Part shown: positions 1 through 10,065 of the stretch, piece after piece
How the letters are laid out: each line of letters starts with the position of its first letter
How positions within the stretch are numbered: position 1 is the first letter of the stretch
Virus record (IMG/VR): IMGVR_UViG_3300013014_000084
Coordinates: 1 to 33,199 of that record
Source of the DNA: a virus
Strand: one strand, 5' to 3'
Length of the DNA: 33,199 nucleotides
Position numbers and translations under genes: made by a program
The notes under the pieces: generated by a model
Database searches by the model: none
What the model saw: only the letters and a program-made list of their open reading frames with translations
Told to the model about the DNA's origin: nothing

Positions 1-652
1 ATCCAACTGCTAAGTAGTTATTGGTAATGGATACAGAACTACCAAATTTTTTTGAAATGGATCCTGTGATAGAACAAAATGGAATATCACTTATATTATA
101 TTCATCTACAGATATAGAGTTCCCCGCAGAACTAGGAATAATACCTTTTGTATTATCAAACGTATAATTTGGATTAATTTTGAATATATCTACACAGGCG
201 AAATTATCTGTGTGTCCTAGATAATAACTTGATGATACTGATGTGTCTCCCACTGCCAAAAAATATGTAGATAAATCAATGGCGGATCCATAATTGGATT
301 GATTTACTTTTATATTGTCGGCTTCTACGATAATGAAATTGCAATTTGATAAAGAATCATTTTTAGAACCACTTTCAATTATCAGAGAAGCTGTTAATGC
401 AGCACTGGAACTTTGTTCTGTGTAGTAAGTCGCTAAATTCCCATTTTCTGGAAAAATCGTTTTCTTTAATATTTTAGAAACCGAGTAATTTGTTTTAAAA
501 CTGTCTTTTTTAATCAAAAAAACCTGACCAACTTTACTAAATCCTTCGCATGATGTGTATGTGTCAGACGGTGGATTTCCTATAGCGACAAGATCGCCAT
601 TGGTCACTACCACACTACCATAATTCTGATTATATATATTTTCCAAATTCAT
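1..652 (-). CDS. FG-GAP-repeat-like virion protein, N-terminal part (cut by window edge)
   Basis: The frame is open from an ATG at 652 through 217 codons to base 1, so the C-terminus lies outside the window. At least three spaced copies of an FG-GAP / integrin-alpha-like blade motif are visible: YGSVVVTNGDLVAIG near residue 11, YGSAIDLSTYFLAVGD near residue 118, and FGSSVSITNNYLAVG at the window edge. Such repeats usually form a beta-propeller and often bind ligands or metal. The gene is the most downstream of the structural operon, 11 nt after the 247-residue gene. A surface or adhesin role is inferred from repeat type and position. There is no signal peptide, as expected for a virion part assembled in the cytoplasm. 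Other propeller folds are possible. Confidence 0.75.
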   Translation of the reverse strand, partial: MNLENIYNQNYGSVVVTNGDLVAIGNPPSDTYTSCEGFSKVGQVFLIKKDSFKTNYSVSKILKKTIFPENGNLATYYTEQSSSAALTASLIIESGSKNDSLSNCNFIIVEADNIKVNQSNYGSAIDLSTYFLAVGDTSVSSSYYLGHTDNFACVDIFKINPNYTFDNTKGIIPSSAGNSISVDEYNISDIPFCSITGSISKKFGSSVSITNNYLAVG

Positions 653-663
653 ACTCTATATAC

Positions 664-1407
664 TTATGTAGATATCGACCCATAATACAAATATTGTCCT
701 AAACCTGTTATTCCATAATTAACTACGCTATTAGTATCAGTTGTATAAACTTCAAAATCACTAATAAAATATGATCCGGACAAATATAAATTGTTTATAC
801 CATCGTCTAAAATATCACCAACTATATCACCTGTTTGATTATTAATTACTACACTAAAAGGACTAATTTTGTCACCGCTCTGTGTTACATTTAATGTATA
901 ACTTATAAATTTATCATCCAAATTTAACTTAGCTTTAGATGTATCGTATCCATCAAATCCAAAAATATTATATGAGTTATTATAATTATTATAATACATA
1001 TTTTTTATTGTATTATAAACCTGTCCTTGATAAGTGCCATCTAAATTGATAGGATTAGTTTCACCATTATAATGAATATTATCGACTGGATAAAATACTG
1101 ATCCAGCTGAAATCTTTAACCCAAATTGAAACTGTGGATTATTTGGATCTTCTATCGGCGAACAAGCCAAGAAACCATTAGAATTAATTAATGATGACGT
1201 ACAACTATCATTGTTAACCGTAGCAAATGATCCTGTATCTAAATAATTAAAATTATAATCACATTCCTCTATGGCAATCACCAATGGGAAATTATACGTA
1301 CCATCACTTAGTAGTAGCAAATCAGAAAAGATGTTATTAGCGACTTTAGTCTTTGCTACCGAAAATGTAGTAACTTGTATGTCTTGATTTTTGAGAAATT
1401 TAATCAT
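664..1407 (-). CDS. Virion-associated hypothetical protein, 247 aa
   Basis: I do not recognise the family. The protein is rich in Asn, Tyr, Ser and Thr, with alternating hydrophobic stretches that suggest an all-beta structural protein. It has several aromatic/Asn-rich loops (MYYNNYNNSYNIFGFDGYD) and no signal peptide or membrane helix. It lies between a 369-aa virion protein and an FG-GAP-like protein on the same strand, so a tail or baseplate accessory role is inferred. The ATG at 1407 is preceded by TATTTATA with a 5-nt spacer (TTGGG), so it may begin its own transcript. Confidence 0.8.
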   Translation of the reverse strand: MIKFLKNQDIQVTTFSVAKTKVANNIFSDLLLLSDGTYNFPLVIAIEECDYNFNYLDTGSFATVNNDSCTSSLINSNGFLACSPIEDPNNPQFQFGLKISAGSVFYPVDNIHYNGETNPINLDGTYQGQVYNTIKNMYYNNYNNSYNIFGFDGYDTSKAKLNLDDKFISYTLNVTQSGDKISPFSVVINNQTGDIVGDILDDGINNLYLSGSYFISDFEVYTTDTNSVVNYGITGLGQYLYYGSIST

Positions 1408-1412
1408 CCCAA

Positions 1413-1420
1413 TATAAATA
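1413..1420 (-). promoter_or_regulatory. TATTTATA box before the 247-aa gene
   Basis: On the coding strand TATTTATA lies 5 nt before the ATG at 1407. The same box and spacing recur upstream of other genes in this window. It is a candidate phage late promoter or initiation element; no transcript data are available. Confidence 0.4.
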
Positions 1421-1442
1421 GGAAGATTTAAAAGTATTTAGA

Positions 1443-2552
1443 TTAAAAATCAATACGACACTTAATCAACAACTCATTATCAAATGATTTTTGTGTAGGT
1501 CTACTTAGTTTACCTACAGCTAATAGTTCGTTATTAGAATCATATAATCCAATTGTGGTAATATAAGTACGAGGATTACTAATAAGTGCTGGATATATAA
1601 TAGTGCCTTTAGTTTTACCGTCAGTACCATCTGATACAAATGTTGGGTTGTTACTGTAATTGAATTCTTTATTTTTTACTCTGATGAAGTAATTGGTAGA
1701 TGGTACAAATTCTGATTTACGAACCGCCATATTCTTATTTGATTTTTTTATACTCAAATAGAATTTACGTAACCAATTTCTCCAATAACTTTTCCAGTTA
1801 ACTGAATATTGATTGGTTGTTCTGGAATTAGTAATTTCTGGTGGATTTCCAGTAATACCAACTCTCGCATCTAACTTTAATGCGTTCAATATAACTACTC
1901 CATTTGTAGGATAAAATAAACCGATTCCGTCATAAACACCGGATACGGTACCACCTTTAGTATATGGAGTTGGAACTCCGTTAATAATAGATCCTGAAAT
2001 CAAGTTATAAACATTTTGTTGTGTATTAATAACTTGGGAATCGTCGATATACGAGAATTGACCTAAAGAGCCAGTGAAATTTAATTGAATTTGGCCTGGA
2101 TCAATTTGATCTTGGAATTTATCAGCTACATAGTTTAGTACAAAGATTGCGGAACTGTCAGTTGGAGAATCAACACTACCAGATGCAAAGCTAAAGAATG
2201 TATCGCCTGGTTGTAAAAGTGTGTTTTTATATTGTGTATATATAATTTTGGTTTCATTCGTATACACGTTTGCTATTGATTGACCCGGATAATTAAAATA
2301 ACTACTGCCTGAATTATAATAATCTCCATAAGCAACGGCAAAATATTGATCGCCTCCACTATATATATCAATGTAATATTGTGCATTTCTTACGTCAAAT
2401 GGACTAGATCCTGTCATGACGTTTGCTTGGGCGGATGAAGTTACAAATGATGATTGTGCTACTGTCAAACTACCAGTACCAAACATGCCCGATGATACCT
2501 GGTTAATTCTTCCTGCTACTACGTCGTCTGGAGTAAATGGTGTGAATATCAT
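1443..2552 (-). CDS. Virion structural protein, 369 aa
   Basis: This protein begins MIFTPFTPDDVVAG and has a Ser/Gly/Tyr-rich beta-type body. The last ~50 residues contain NPRTYITTIGLYDSNNELLAVGKLSRP and end in a KCRIDF-like strand. This 'TTIGLYD..xELLAVGKLS' block resembles the conserved strand region of phage tail-collar and fibre-associated proteins, where it seems to act as a small attachment domain. That is recognition by eye, not a search result. The gene is 6 nt downstream of the 213-aa gene, with a TAA-TAATAT-ATG junction and no Shine-Dalgarno, so coupled translation is likely. A tail, collar or baseplate-peripheral role is inferred. Confidence 0.7.
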   Translation of the reverse strand: MIFTPFTPDDVVAGRINQVSSGMFGTGSLTVAQSSFVTSSAQANVMTGSSPFDVRNAQYYIDIYSGGDQYFAVAYGDYYNSGSSYFNYPGQSIANVYTNETKIIYTQYKNTLLQPGDTFFSFASGSVDSPTDSSAIFVLNYVADKFQDQIDPGQIQLNFTGSLGQFSYIDDSQVINTQQNVYNLISGSIINGVPTPYTKGGTVSGVYDGIGLFYPTNGVVILNALKLDARVGITGNPPEITNSRTTNQYSVNWKSYWRNWLRKFYLSIKKSNKNMAVRKSEFVPSTNYFIRVKNKEFNYSNNPTFVSDGTDGKTKGTIIYPALISNPRTYITTIGLYDSNNELLAVGKLSRPTQKSFDNELLIKCRIDF

Positions 2553-2558
2553 ATATTA

Positions 2559-3200
2559 TTAATTTGTGGTAGGAACACTAACAGTTACATTGATTGAAGT
2601 ACTTCCACCACTTTCATTGCCAATGATAGTAATATTAGTTGTTGTTGTTTTAGACAAAGAACTATTTGGAATAAATCTAAACTTATTACCTATAACGACT
2701 TGTGACGATTGTGATGCTAAATCGCCTGTGAATGATGGAATCGTCGCGGATGTAGAATTCAAATTATTAGTTTCAGTGACCACTAAAGTGCCAACATTTT
2801 TATTAGTCAAAATTGCTGTATATCCCAATGTCACATTATAAACTGGACTTGTATTTGGGATAACGTCAATTGCAGCTGAATAAGTACGTGGTACAGAAAT
2901 CAATGGCGGTGCAATACTAATAGTTGGCACCGATGTAACGCCATCATTCAAAGTGACCAACTTATATTTCATTGTCTGTGATTCATCCGTAATGGGTTCC
3001 ATAATTGGAGTGTTACGAATAGCTATATCGTAATAAGCACTGCCCAGTGGGTGAGTTGGATTAAATTGAGTATAATCAATTTCGTCATCAGCTAAAGCGA
3101 ATGCTGTAATGTTCAATCCACCTGTTTTTGCTAATACTTCACGACCTTTTTTTGTCAGTATCGCGTTAACAGTCAGAACGTTGTTATTAAGGTATGCCAT
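2559..3200 (-). CDS. Virion protein with LTKKGRE...ALADDEIDY N-terminal domain, 213 aa
   Basis: The N-terminus carries LTKKGREVLAK, then ITAFALADDEIDYTQF, a block I know from small structural proteins of T4-like marine phages. The C-terminal part from about residue 105 is Thr/Val/Ser-rich with an Ig-like beta-sandwich pattern (VTLGYTAILTNKNVGTLVV, NITIIGNESGGSTSINVTVSVP). The likely architecture is therefore an attachment domain plus an Ig-like or decoration domain. It lies between the 1482-aa protein and the 369-aa protein. TTATTTACATATG surrounds the start, a degenerate version of the TATTTATA box. Exact virion location is unknown. Confidence 0.7.
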   Translation of the reverse strand: MAYLNNNVLTVNAILTKKGREVLAKTGGLNITAFALADDEIDYTQFNPTHPLGSAYYDIAIRNTPIMEPITDESQTMKYKLVTLNDGVTSVPTISIAPPLISVPRTYSAAIDVIPNTSPVYNVTLGYTAILTNKNVGTLVVTETNNLNSTSATIPSFTGDLASQSSQVVIGNKFRFIPNSSLSKTTTTNITIIGNESGGSTSINVTVSVPTTN

Positions 3201-3246
3201 ATGTAAATAATTATCAAGTGTTTTTAGTTTTTAATCAAAAATTATA

Positions 3247-6200
3247 TTATAAATTCATAATGTACATGTTCATACTAGCACTTGCACATGTGGAACATGT
3301 TAGTGGTTGTTGTATAAACAGACTATTTGGCGAGTCAATTGAACCAGTTAGTATTCCGTATTTAGGAAAATTATCACTTTCTATATCAACCGCCAAGTAT
3401 CCAGGTATCGTTATAATAGGAGAAGATCCATTTGGTAATCCTTTTCGATTCACAGTTGTAGTAAAATCATTTTTACCTTTTGTATAAGTGTAGTATGTCA
3501 ATTTACCAGACGATAAAGTTTTTACTCCATTTTTTATGGTATAATATGATCCAGAAATAGCTTGACATTTTAATCTACTACCGACACGGACAAATTTACT
3601 TAAATGTCTTTGTGAATAACCACTATTCATTTCTCCATAGTAAATATTCTTGAGAGATTTACTGCCTGTAATTTGATTGTTTAAATTACCAGACCCAGAT
3701 CCAATCGTTTGCATCGTGTAGTAACTTGACGTAAATGTTACAATAGATCCTGTATTATTTTGAGACTGATAATAATCATTCTCAGAATAATTTATTGTAT
3801 TTCGTACATTATATCCATTATTATCTATAAATATATATTTTCCATATTTAGCAAATATAAAATCTCTATCATCGACTCTATCTTTAATTTCAAATCTTGA
3901 AAAATTATATGTATCGTGATCCGTATCAATTCCATTTACGGATTCAATATTTATTACGGTGTTGCTTGATGAATTAACTGTATCTATCAATGAAGATAAG
4001 AATGTTGGTTTAATTTCATAAGACATTAAACTTGATGTTGTATTTGGGTCTATCGGTAAAAATACAGCATCTTTATAATTAAATTTTACACGTTCGAATA
4101 TTGAAGGTTCTAATAATAAACCGGTCTTTAAAGTAGCACGACTTGGTGTTAATTTTTTAACAAAATCAAATATAGAAAAATCAATGTAAAATTTATAAGT
4201 ACTATAATATTCTTGTGGATATATATATTTCTTATTTGCAGCTGCAAATTCGGTCTGTCTTAGTTTTAATTCAGGATAATTTCTCGATGTCAAATATTTA
4301 GGATCACCAATAATATCAGATATACCTTCTTTTCCTAAAAAGTCTTCTATATTTTCATTTAAGTATCTATATGGAGAAATATAATATCCAACTAAATTAG
4401 AATCGCTACCAATAATATCATTTGTGTATGTAGAATATTCATATGGCACTAAATTAGAACTTACAATTTGAGAAATTTTATTAATATTAGCGTTAGATCT
4501 GTAATTTGGGCCAAATCTATTTGAGTTTGTAGACTGTTTGACATTAAATTTCTCAAATTGATATGGGAAAATATCGGATGATATTGAATCGCAATATGGT
4601 GCTCCTCTTTGTATAGTATTTTGATTAAAATTATAAGCGTAAAATTTACTATTATATCTGTTATTCTGATTAGGAACACTAGCTGGATTACCATATAAAT
4701 TTACAGGAGTATCAAAACTCCATAAATAATACATATTTTCATATACCAACGACTTTTCCGTGATAGAAATAGAATTTAAGTTATAAGAGTGTTCTTGGAA
4801 ATCGTCATCACTTAATGCATATTTTTGTACTTTAATTTTATCAATATTTCCATAGAACTGCATTGACGATGAAAAGTTTCCTACATAATAACTTCCAGAC
4901 GAGAAATATTGATTTTGATCATACAATATTGTTTTGGTTTTTTTATCTGTAAAATTCAATAAACTTCCGTAATATTGATTAACACTTAAAGTATATGTAT
5001 GTGGTACATATTTATCTGCTGCGGGTGAAGTTAACGATTGAGTTTGATTATATAAATTTGATATAACAGGTAAAGAATCAAATCTAATATTTTCATTTGG
5101 TTGCTTTCTCAACATTAGTGTATAAAAATCGCCATTAAAATAAGGCATTTCGATGCTTTCTACACTAGACGTGATTATTGTAGAACCAATAGGACACATT
5201 TCAAAGACTAACTTTGCTGATTCTCTTTGTTTTGTCTTATACAAATAAATTTGCCAATCTAATTTATTAGATCTTGTTTTTTTAATCAACGGAATCTTAT
5301 CTTTATAATTGTATTTATTCCATTCATTTGATCGGAAAGACAGTTCTACAGTTGAAACTCCTGTAAATTCTTCGATTATTGATCTAGTTAATTGAGTTGG
5401 CGGATACGTACTTCCACTAGTGTATTGTTGTGTTACAAAATATTTATATTCGCTTCCCGTAAAATTGAATTTTACAAATTGATTGTCTTCATATTTAGTA
5501 GCGTAAATTATATCGTCAAACTCATAATATGATTGTTTGTTTATCAACACATTTGGGCTACTATATTCGACTACATTTATTAAATCAGAGGATATTCCGA
5601 AAATTGAACGAATCAAATTAAATGATGTGGATGTACCTTTAGTTTTGTATATATAATTTAGATTATTTGTTATTCTGTTGAATATAGACTTAGCATAATC
5701 AAAATAAGACGATGATAAACTTCCGGTTATCTGTGTGTTATTAAATAATAATTGAGTTACATCACTTTTATTAAATTTAAAATTAGTTACATCCCAGTTA
5801 AAATTATTTAACAGTTCTTCTATATAATTTTTTGGATAACTATTGTTATCATCCCAATTAATGGGATATGATTTTGGAAACTTCTTAATAAATACTAAAA
5901 TGTTATCAAAGAAATGACCAGTCATAGCAGTGAACTTTATATAATCAGCGTTTGATTCGTCCGTTTTAATATATTCAGGCAATTGATAAAATAGGGAATT
6001 GTAATTACTTTTGTCAAAACTTATACCATCTTCTATTTTTTGATCTATACTGGATGTAGAATAAAATAAATAAGATTCGTATTCGTCAAAACTATCCAAT
6101 AATAATATCTGTTCATCGATAATTCTGGTTATATCATTGGAATATGATGCCGATATTGAAATATTAGATGTTGACGAAGCTTGATTTTTAATTTGATTCT

Positions 6201-7695
6201 TGGAAGTCTCATAAGAACCGTATTTAGAAATTTTACTTTTAGCTATTTTTGATCTTAATTCAGCTGATGAAAAATTTATAAAATTACTAAAATCGGTATA
6301 ATTAATTAGCAAATCATTTATTTTTTGTTGAACACGTGTCTTAGCAGCAAATAATGTATTGTTATCTAAAGATTCAAATTTATCGTTTGTTGGATTTACA
6401 GACGGGGTTACTACTGTAAAATTAACGGCGTTTAAATAAACCTTTCGTGAAACTGGTGCCGTGTAAAGATTAACTTTAAAATATAAAGGCAATAATGAAA
6501 TATTGGATATCCAACATGTGTCTTTTAAAGTGTATTGTGATGGAAGCGGACTGTCTAATTTAATTTGAACATTTATACGTCCATCAACTGTATTTAAATA
6601 ACTTGTATGTGTTAATATTTTAACTAAATTACCACCATCAAAATTCAATGCATTTTTATAATAACCATAAAACTTTTGACTATAATTATTTAAAAGTTCG
6701 CCTATCTTTGGTTCTAACCAGTACTTATATAAAATTTGTACAAATACGTTTACCGTTTCTACCAAATCGTCATCTGTTAATGTCGTTCTTTGTAAGATTG
6801 CATCTTGACTGACTTTAAAAGTTATTAAAGAAATCGCTTCCAAAATTTCATTATATGAAAACTCGACATCATTATAGCTATAAACAAAATTCTTTATTTG
6901 TTCTGCTATACCTGAAAATTTTACATTTTGATTAATTACGGAATCTGGATCATTGGAAAGATTAACAATTTTATTATATCCAACATAAACTGAATTAATA
7001 AATTCTTGTAATTCGGCCGACGATTTAAATCCGAGATATTGTGCATATTTCAAATAATTAAAATTGGTTGAATTTTCATTAAATGATTGATCTATTGGGT
7101 TTCTATCTACTATAGGAACAATTTCATCTATTAGTTGTAAGAATACAAATTTTTTATCAGCGAATGATGAAATTTTTACAGAATCTAATCTGTTAACTTC
7201 ATTCAAGTTTGGATTGAATGCGTAGGACAGTCTTAATTCTGTTCTACTAGGAGAAACTTCTTTGATGAATAATCTATTAGTAGTATTTCCCGCAATATTT
7301 CGGATGGGGTTATATAATGCATAATATAGACCTGGATTTAATTCACTAAATTTAAAATCATACTGAGTATGTAATAACAATTCATTACCATACAAAGCAT
7401 AATTTGTAAATGGATTTGCTACTCTATATGAACGTTGTACATTATTAACGTCTCTATAGCTTGACTGTACAATACTAAATGTTGTTTTTGGAATTATTCT
7501 GTCAAAAAGAATTGGTTCTTGATTGCTATTATAGATACTCAATTCAAATATATCATCATTTGTATCACCGAAAAAGTTTTCCGAATTCAAAACTTGTTGT
7601 TCGTATAAAGATTGTAAATTTTGAGGAAGATACGAAGCACTTACTATACCGTTAGTAAGATCAAGTTCATTAATTGTTAAATAGTCGTATGGCAT
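3247..7695 (-). CDS. Very large virion protein with LamG-like domain, 1482 aa
   Basis: This is the largest gene in the window. A helical/beta N-terminal half is followed near residues 680-710 by a block (YKTKGTSTSFNLIRSIFG) resembling a module of large tail and baseplate-peripheral proteins, in which a KTKGT stretch precedes a small helical domain. Roughly residues 750-960 look like a LamG/concanavalin-type jelly roll: WQIYLYKTKQ, then FYTLMLRKQ, then FYGNIDKIKVQKYALSDDDF. Such domains bind sugars or proteins. The C-terminal 300 residues are Tyr/Asn/Ser-rich and unassigned. It starts 1 nt after the stop of the 157-aa gene (TAA-T-ATG). A baseplate-periphery or fibre-network role is inferred. 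Neither a gp7- nor a gp10-type assignment can be proved by eye. Confidence 0.75.
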   Translation of the reverse strand: MPYDYLTINELDLTNGIVSASYLPQNLQSLYEQQVLNSENFFGDTNDDIFELSIYNSNQEPILFDRIIPKTTFSIVQSSYRDVNNVQRSYRVANPFTNYALYGNELLLHTQYDFKFSELNPGLYYALYNPIRNIAGNTTNRLFIKEVSPSRTELRLSYAFNPNLNEVNRLDSVKISSFADKKFVFLQLIDEIVPIVDRNPIDQSFNENSTNFNYLKYAQYLGFKSSAELQEFINSVYVGYNKIVNLSNDPDSVINQNVKFSGIAEQIKNFVYSYNDVEFSYNEILEAISLITFKVSQDAILQRTTLTDDDLVETVNVFVQILYKYWLEPKIGELLNNYSQKFYGYYKNALNFDGGNLVKILTHTSYLNTVDGRINVQIKLDSPLPSQYTLKDTCWISNISLLPLYFKVNLYTAPVSRKVYLNAVNFTVVTPSVNPTNDKFESLDNNTLFAAKTRVQQKINDLLINYTDFSNFINFSSAELRSKIAKSKISKYGSYETSKNQIKNQASSTSNISISASYSNDITRIIDEQILLLDSFDEYESYLFYSTSSIDQKIEDGISFDKSNYNSLFYQLPEYIKTDESNADYIKFTAMTGHFFDNILVFIKKFPKSYPINWDDNNSYPKNYIEELLNNFNWDVTNFKFNKSDVTQLLFNNTQITGSLSSSYFDYAKSIFNRITNNLNYIYKTKGTSTSFNLIRSIFGISSDLINVVEYSSPNVLINKQSYYEFDDIIYATKYEDNQFVKFNFTGSEYKYFVTQQYTSGSTYPPTQLTRSIIEEFTGVSTVELSFRSNEWNKYNYKDKIPLIKKTRSNKLDWQIYLYKTKQRESAKLVFEMCPIGSTIITSSVESIEMPYFNGDFYTLMLRKQPNENIRFDSLPVISNLYNQTQSLTSPAADKYVPHTYTLSVNQYYGSLLNFTDKKTKTILYDQNQYFSSGSYYVGNFSSSMQFYGNIDKIKVQKYALSDDDFQEHSYNLNSISITEKSLVYENMYYLWSFDTPVNLYGNPASVPNQNNRYNSKFYAYNFNQNTIQRGAPYCDSISSDIFPYQFEKFNVKQSTNSNRFGPNYRSNANINKISQIVSSNLVPYEYSTYTNDIIGSDSNLVGYYISPYRYLNENIEDFLGKEGISDIIGDPKYLTSRNYPELKLRQTEFAAANKKYIYPQEYYSTYKFYIDFSIFDFVKKLTPSRATLKTGLLLEPSIFERVKFNYKDAVFLPIDPNTTSSLMSYEIKPTFLSSLIDTVNSSSNTVINIESVNGIDTDHDTYNFSRFEIKDRVDDRDFIFAKYGKYIFIDNNGYNVRNTINYSENDYYQSQNNTGSIVTFTSSYYTMQTIGSGSGNLNNQITGSKSLKNIYYGEMNSGYSQRHLSKFVRVGSRLKCQAISGSYYTIKNGVKTLSSGKLTYYTYTKGKNDFTTTVNRKGLPNGSSPIITIPGYLAVDIESDNFPKYGILTGSIDSPNSLFIQQPLTCSTCASASMNMYIMNL

Positions 7696-7696
7696 A

Positions 7697-8170
7697 TTAT
7701 ACTAGTGGTAAAAACGGAAAATCGTCGCTGAAATCAGATGGAACTGATCCTTGACCTAACTGTATTCTGAGGGAAATAATAGTAGTTTTCAACGCATTGA
7801 TAACTTGTTTATCATCATTATTTTCATATTTTTCAACTAACGCATTAACTGTTTGATTTAGAATTCTATTTTCTTCAATCAGATTGTTATATTGATTTAA
7901 AACTTCATTTATATTACGTTTTTCTTCAATTTGCACAGTTTGAAGTTCTGTAAAATCCACTGTATTTGCGTCAATAATTTTTTGTTCATTGTATATAAAT
8001 GTTTTCAATGGAACTTTAACATAATTAACGTTTCCATTAACAGATTGAGCCGCCGAAAATACTAATTGATAATTTCCAAAAGAATCGACGTTATTAGTAA
8101 AGTTTCCAAAATTTTTAAAACTGGAAACTTCATCTGTAGCTACGTCGTAATTTAATTGTATATCTGACAT
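7697..8170 (-). CDS. Coiled-coil structural accessory protein, 157 aa
   Basis: The family is not recognised. Residues 1-75 look like a compact beta region. Residues ~80-140 form a strong heptad-like helix (INEVLNQYNNLIEENRILNQ continuing to LIIQ-type repeats), and the C-terminus is hydrophobic and Pro-rich (DDFPFLPLV). It lies between the DNRLRE-like and LamG-like proteins with single-base gaps (TAA-T-ATG at both ends), so its synthesis is tightly tied to theirs. A trimerisation, connector or chaperone role for the neighbouring tail proteins is plausible but inferred only from shape and position. Confidence 0.7.
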   Translation of the reverse strand: MSDIQLNYDVATDEVSSFKNFGNFTNNVDSFGNYQLVFSAAQSVNGNVNYVKVPLKTFIYNEQKIIDANTVDFTELQTVQIEEKRNINEVLNQYNNLIEENRILNQTVNALVEKYENNDDKQVINALKTTIISLRIQLGQGSVPSDFSDDFPFLPLV

Positions 8171-8171
8171 A

Positions 8172-10064
8172 TTATCTTGTTATCTTAAATATTTTCTGAG
8201 TATCAGTTATATCTACTGTGCCGTCAACATATTCAGTCTTAATAAATATTTTCAAATATCTTTCTTGTGGTAATCCCGTTGTTTGTAACTTGAAATAGTT
8301 ACCTTGATTTGCATCACAACTTAATTTTGTATATTGATCAAACCCAACTAAAACTTCTTCCGATTCAGCGTCCTTAATCATATAATAAGAACTAGTAGGA
8401 AGATATTTTGGAGTAATCATAACTGGTTGTTGATAAGCTTTTTGGAAGTTTTTTAACGGATATCTATCTCTAGCAAATACAAATATTTTTGGTAAACTCC
8501 CAGCCTTATAAGCATCTTTAAGATAGTTTAATGTAATTAAATTCTGAATTGATCCAGAAACAGGTTTCAAACTTCCTGTTATGAATACACTGTCATCCCA
8601 AGCTACATCGATATATGGACTATAAATTGTATTTGTATCTTTACTAAAGAATTGCAACAGTCCATTAGTTTGTTGTAATGGAGGAGTTGAAATTTCCAAC
8701 GAACTTAACAATATAAGTCCTTGATTAGGAATACATCCGCATAACCAACCTCTAACGATTTTGGTTATATCCATAGTAACGTCACTTTGATTACCGTAAC
8801 TAAATGATTGACTACAAATTAAACTTGCATTAACCAACGATGGATACTTTGTTGAATTACAAATCCACTTTGGTTTGTTTGTGTATGAAGCCGGGACTTT
8901 ATAAAACCAAGTACCTCCTTGATTTTCAAAGCTAGCACTTGAATACGACGATGTTAATAAGTAATCTACCTGTTGATACTCGTTTGTAATTTGACTTCCA
9001 TACCAGATACCATTGCCATCGTAGTTTTTATAGTTCCAACTAACGCCTAACTGTGAACCATCATCAGCATATCTACCATTACCATTATTCCAACTTTGAC
9101 TTATTGGATAAGCATAAATACTATAATTTAACGGTAAGTTTCTAGCACCACATGACTTTAAGTTTAAAGTGAATTTTATATTAGATCCGCTAATATTATT
9201 ATTTGAGATAGATTTACTCAATTCATTTATATCAAACTTAACAAGCGTTCTAGAAAACTCGGGGTAGTTCAAATATGTTGCTGTAGACGGCCGAGTAAAA
9301 GATCCACTATATTTGCCTTTAAAATAACCAGCAAAATTTATGACATCCGCGTAATACAATTTACTGGACGTTAAAGTTTCTATATATAACTTAGAATTCG
9401 AACCACTAAAACTTCCTGTAAACGATCCTGAATTAAAAGCTCTTACCGGAGAATAAAAACTAGAGCTACACGGTATGCCTGTATTTGATTTGCCTAATAA
9501 TTTCCCTCTTAAATTTTTAAAGCTGCCTGTGCCTGTCAAAGATGACGTTAATGGACTTGTTGTATATGTCCGTTTGTTTACTTTTAGTTTTGTAAAAAAG
9601 CTACCAACTCTTACAGAACCTGAAAAACTACCTGTGCTCCAACTACCTGTAAAGAACGAATAACTTGTTATATTCATACTACCAGTAAACGATCCAGATG
9701 CATAATTGGCAGATCCAGAAATATAAAGTGGTTTTTTTGGGTTAGTAGTTACATTAGATAATCTGCCTGTAAAATTAGCAATAAATGATGTATTTGGTAT
9801 TACAGAAGATGTAAGATTAAAAGCATACCATTTACTTCCAGAGTAAATAAATAAAGAAGTGGTAGTATAAGCTAACCAACCTTCGTTACCATAAGATGAC
9901 GCTGTAATCGGAGCTTCGTGCCAGTTCGGATCTGTATATACAGTCGTCGTGCCTTTATTAGATGCATAAATTTCTAAGATCTCATCGATTCCAAAATTTT
10001 TATCGATAAATTCCGAAGAATTATTTATGTAGGTATCTTGAGATGGATAAATAAATGTGTGCAT
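8172..10064 (-). CDS. DNRLRE-like beta-sandwich tail protein with GSF repeats, 630 aa
   Basis: The N-terminus (YPSQDTYINNSS...NFGIDEILEIYASN) and the later RTLVKFDINELSKSI, PISQSWNNG and TMDITKIVRGWL segments match the layout of DNRLRE-type carbohydrate-binding beta-sandwich domains: a D-x-Y-I entry strand, an 'LVKFDI' strand, a W-rich strand and a 'DIT..V..W' strand. A Gly/Ser/Phe-rich stretch (about residues 105-245, SGSFTGSFSGS-like) is inserted into the sandwich, as if a fibre-like loop protruded from it. The C-terminal ~130 residues (after VAWDDSVF) form a separate domain. It follows gp6 by one base. An adhesin or baseplate-peripheral role is inferred. Confidence 0.7.
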   Translation of the reverse strand: MHTFIYPSQDTYINNSSEFIDKNFGIDEILEIYASNKGTTTVYTDPNWHEAPITASSYGNEGWLAYTTTSLFIYSGSKWYAFNLTSSVIPNTSFIANFTGRLSNVTTNPKKPLYISGSANYASGSFTGSMNITSYSFFTGSWSTGSFSGSVRVGSFFTKLKVNKRTYTTSPLTSSLTGTGSFKNLRGKLLGKSNTGIPCSSSFYSPVRAFNSGSFTGSFSGSNSKLYIETLTSSKLYYADVINFAGYFKGKYSGSFTRPSTATYLNYPEFSRTLVKFDINELSKSISNNNISGSNIKFTLNLKSCGARNLPLNYSIYAYPISQSWNNGNGRYADDGSQLGVSWNYKNYDGNGIWYGSQITNEYQQVDYLLTSSYSSASFENQGGTWFYKVPASYTNKPKWICNSTKYPSLVNASLICSQSFSYGNQSDVTMDITKIVRGWLCGCIPNQGLILLSSLEISTPPLQQTNGLLQFFSKDTNTIYSPYIDVAWDDSVFITGSLKPVSGSIQNLITLNYLKDAYKAGSLPKIFVFARDRYPLKNFQKAYQQPVMITPKYLPTSSYYMIKDAESEEVLVGFDQYTKLSCDANQGNYFKLQTTGLPQERYLKIFIKTEYVDGTVDITDTQKIFKITR

Positions 10065-10065
10065 A

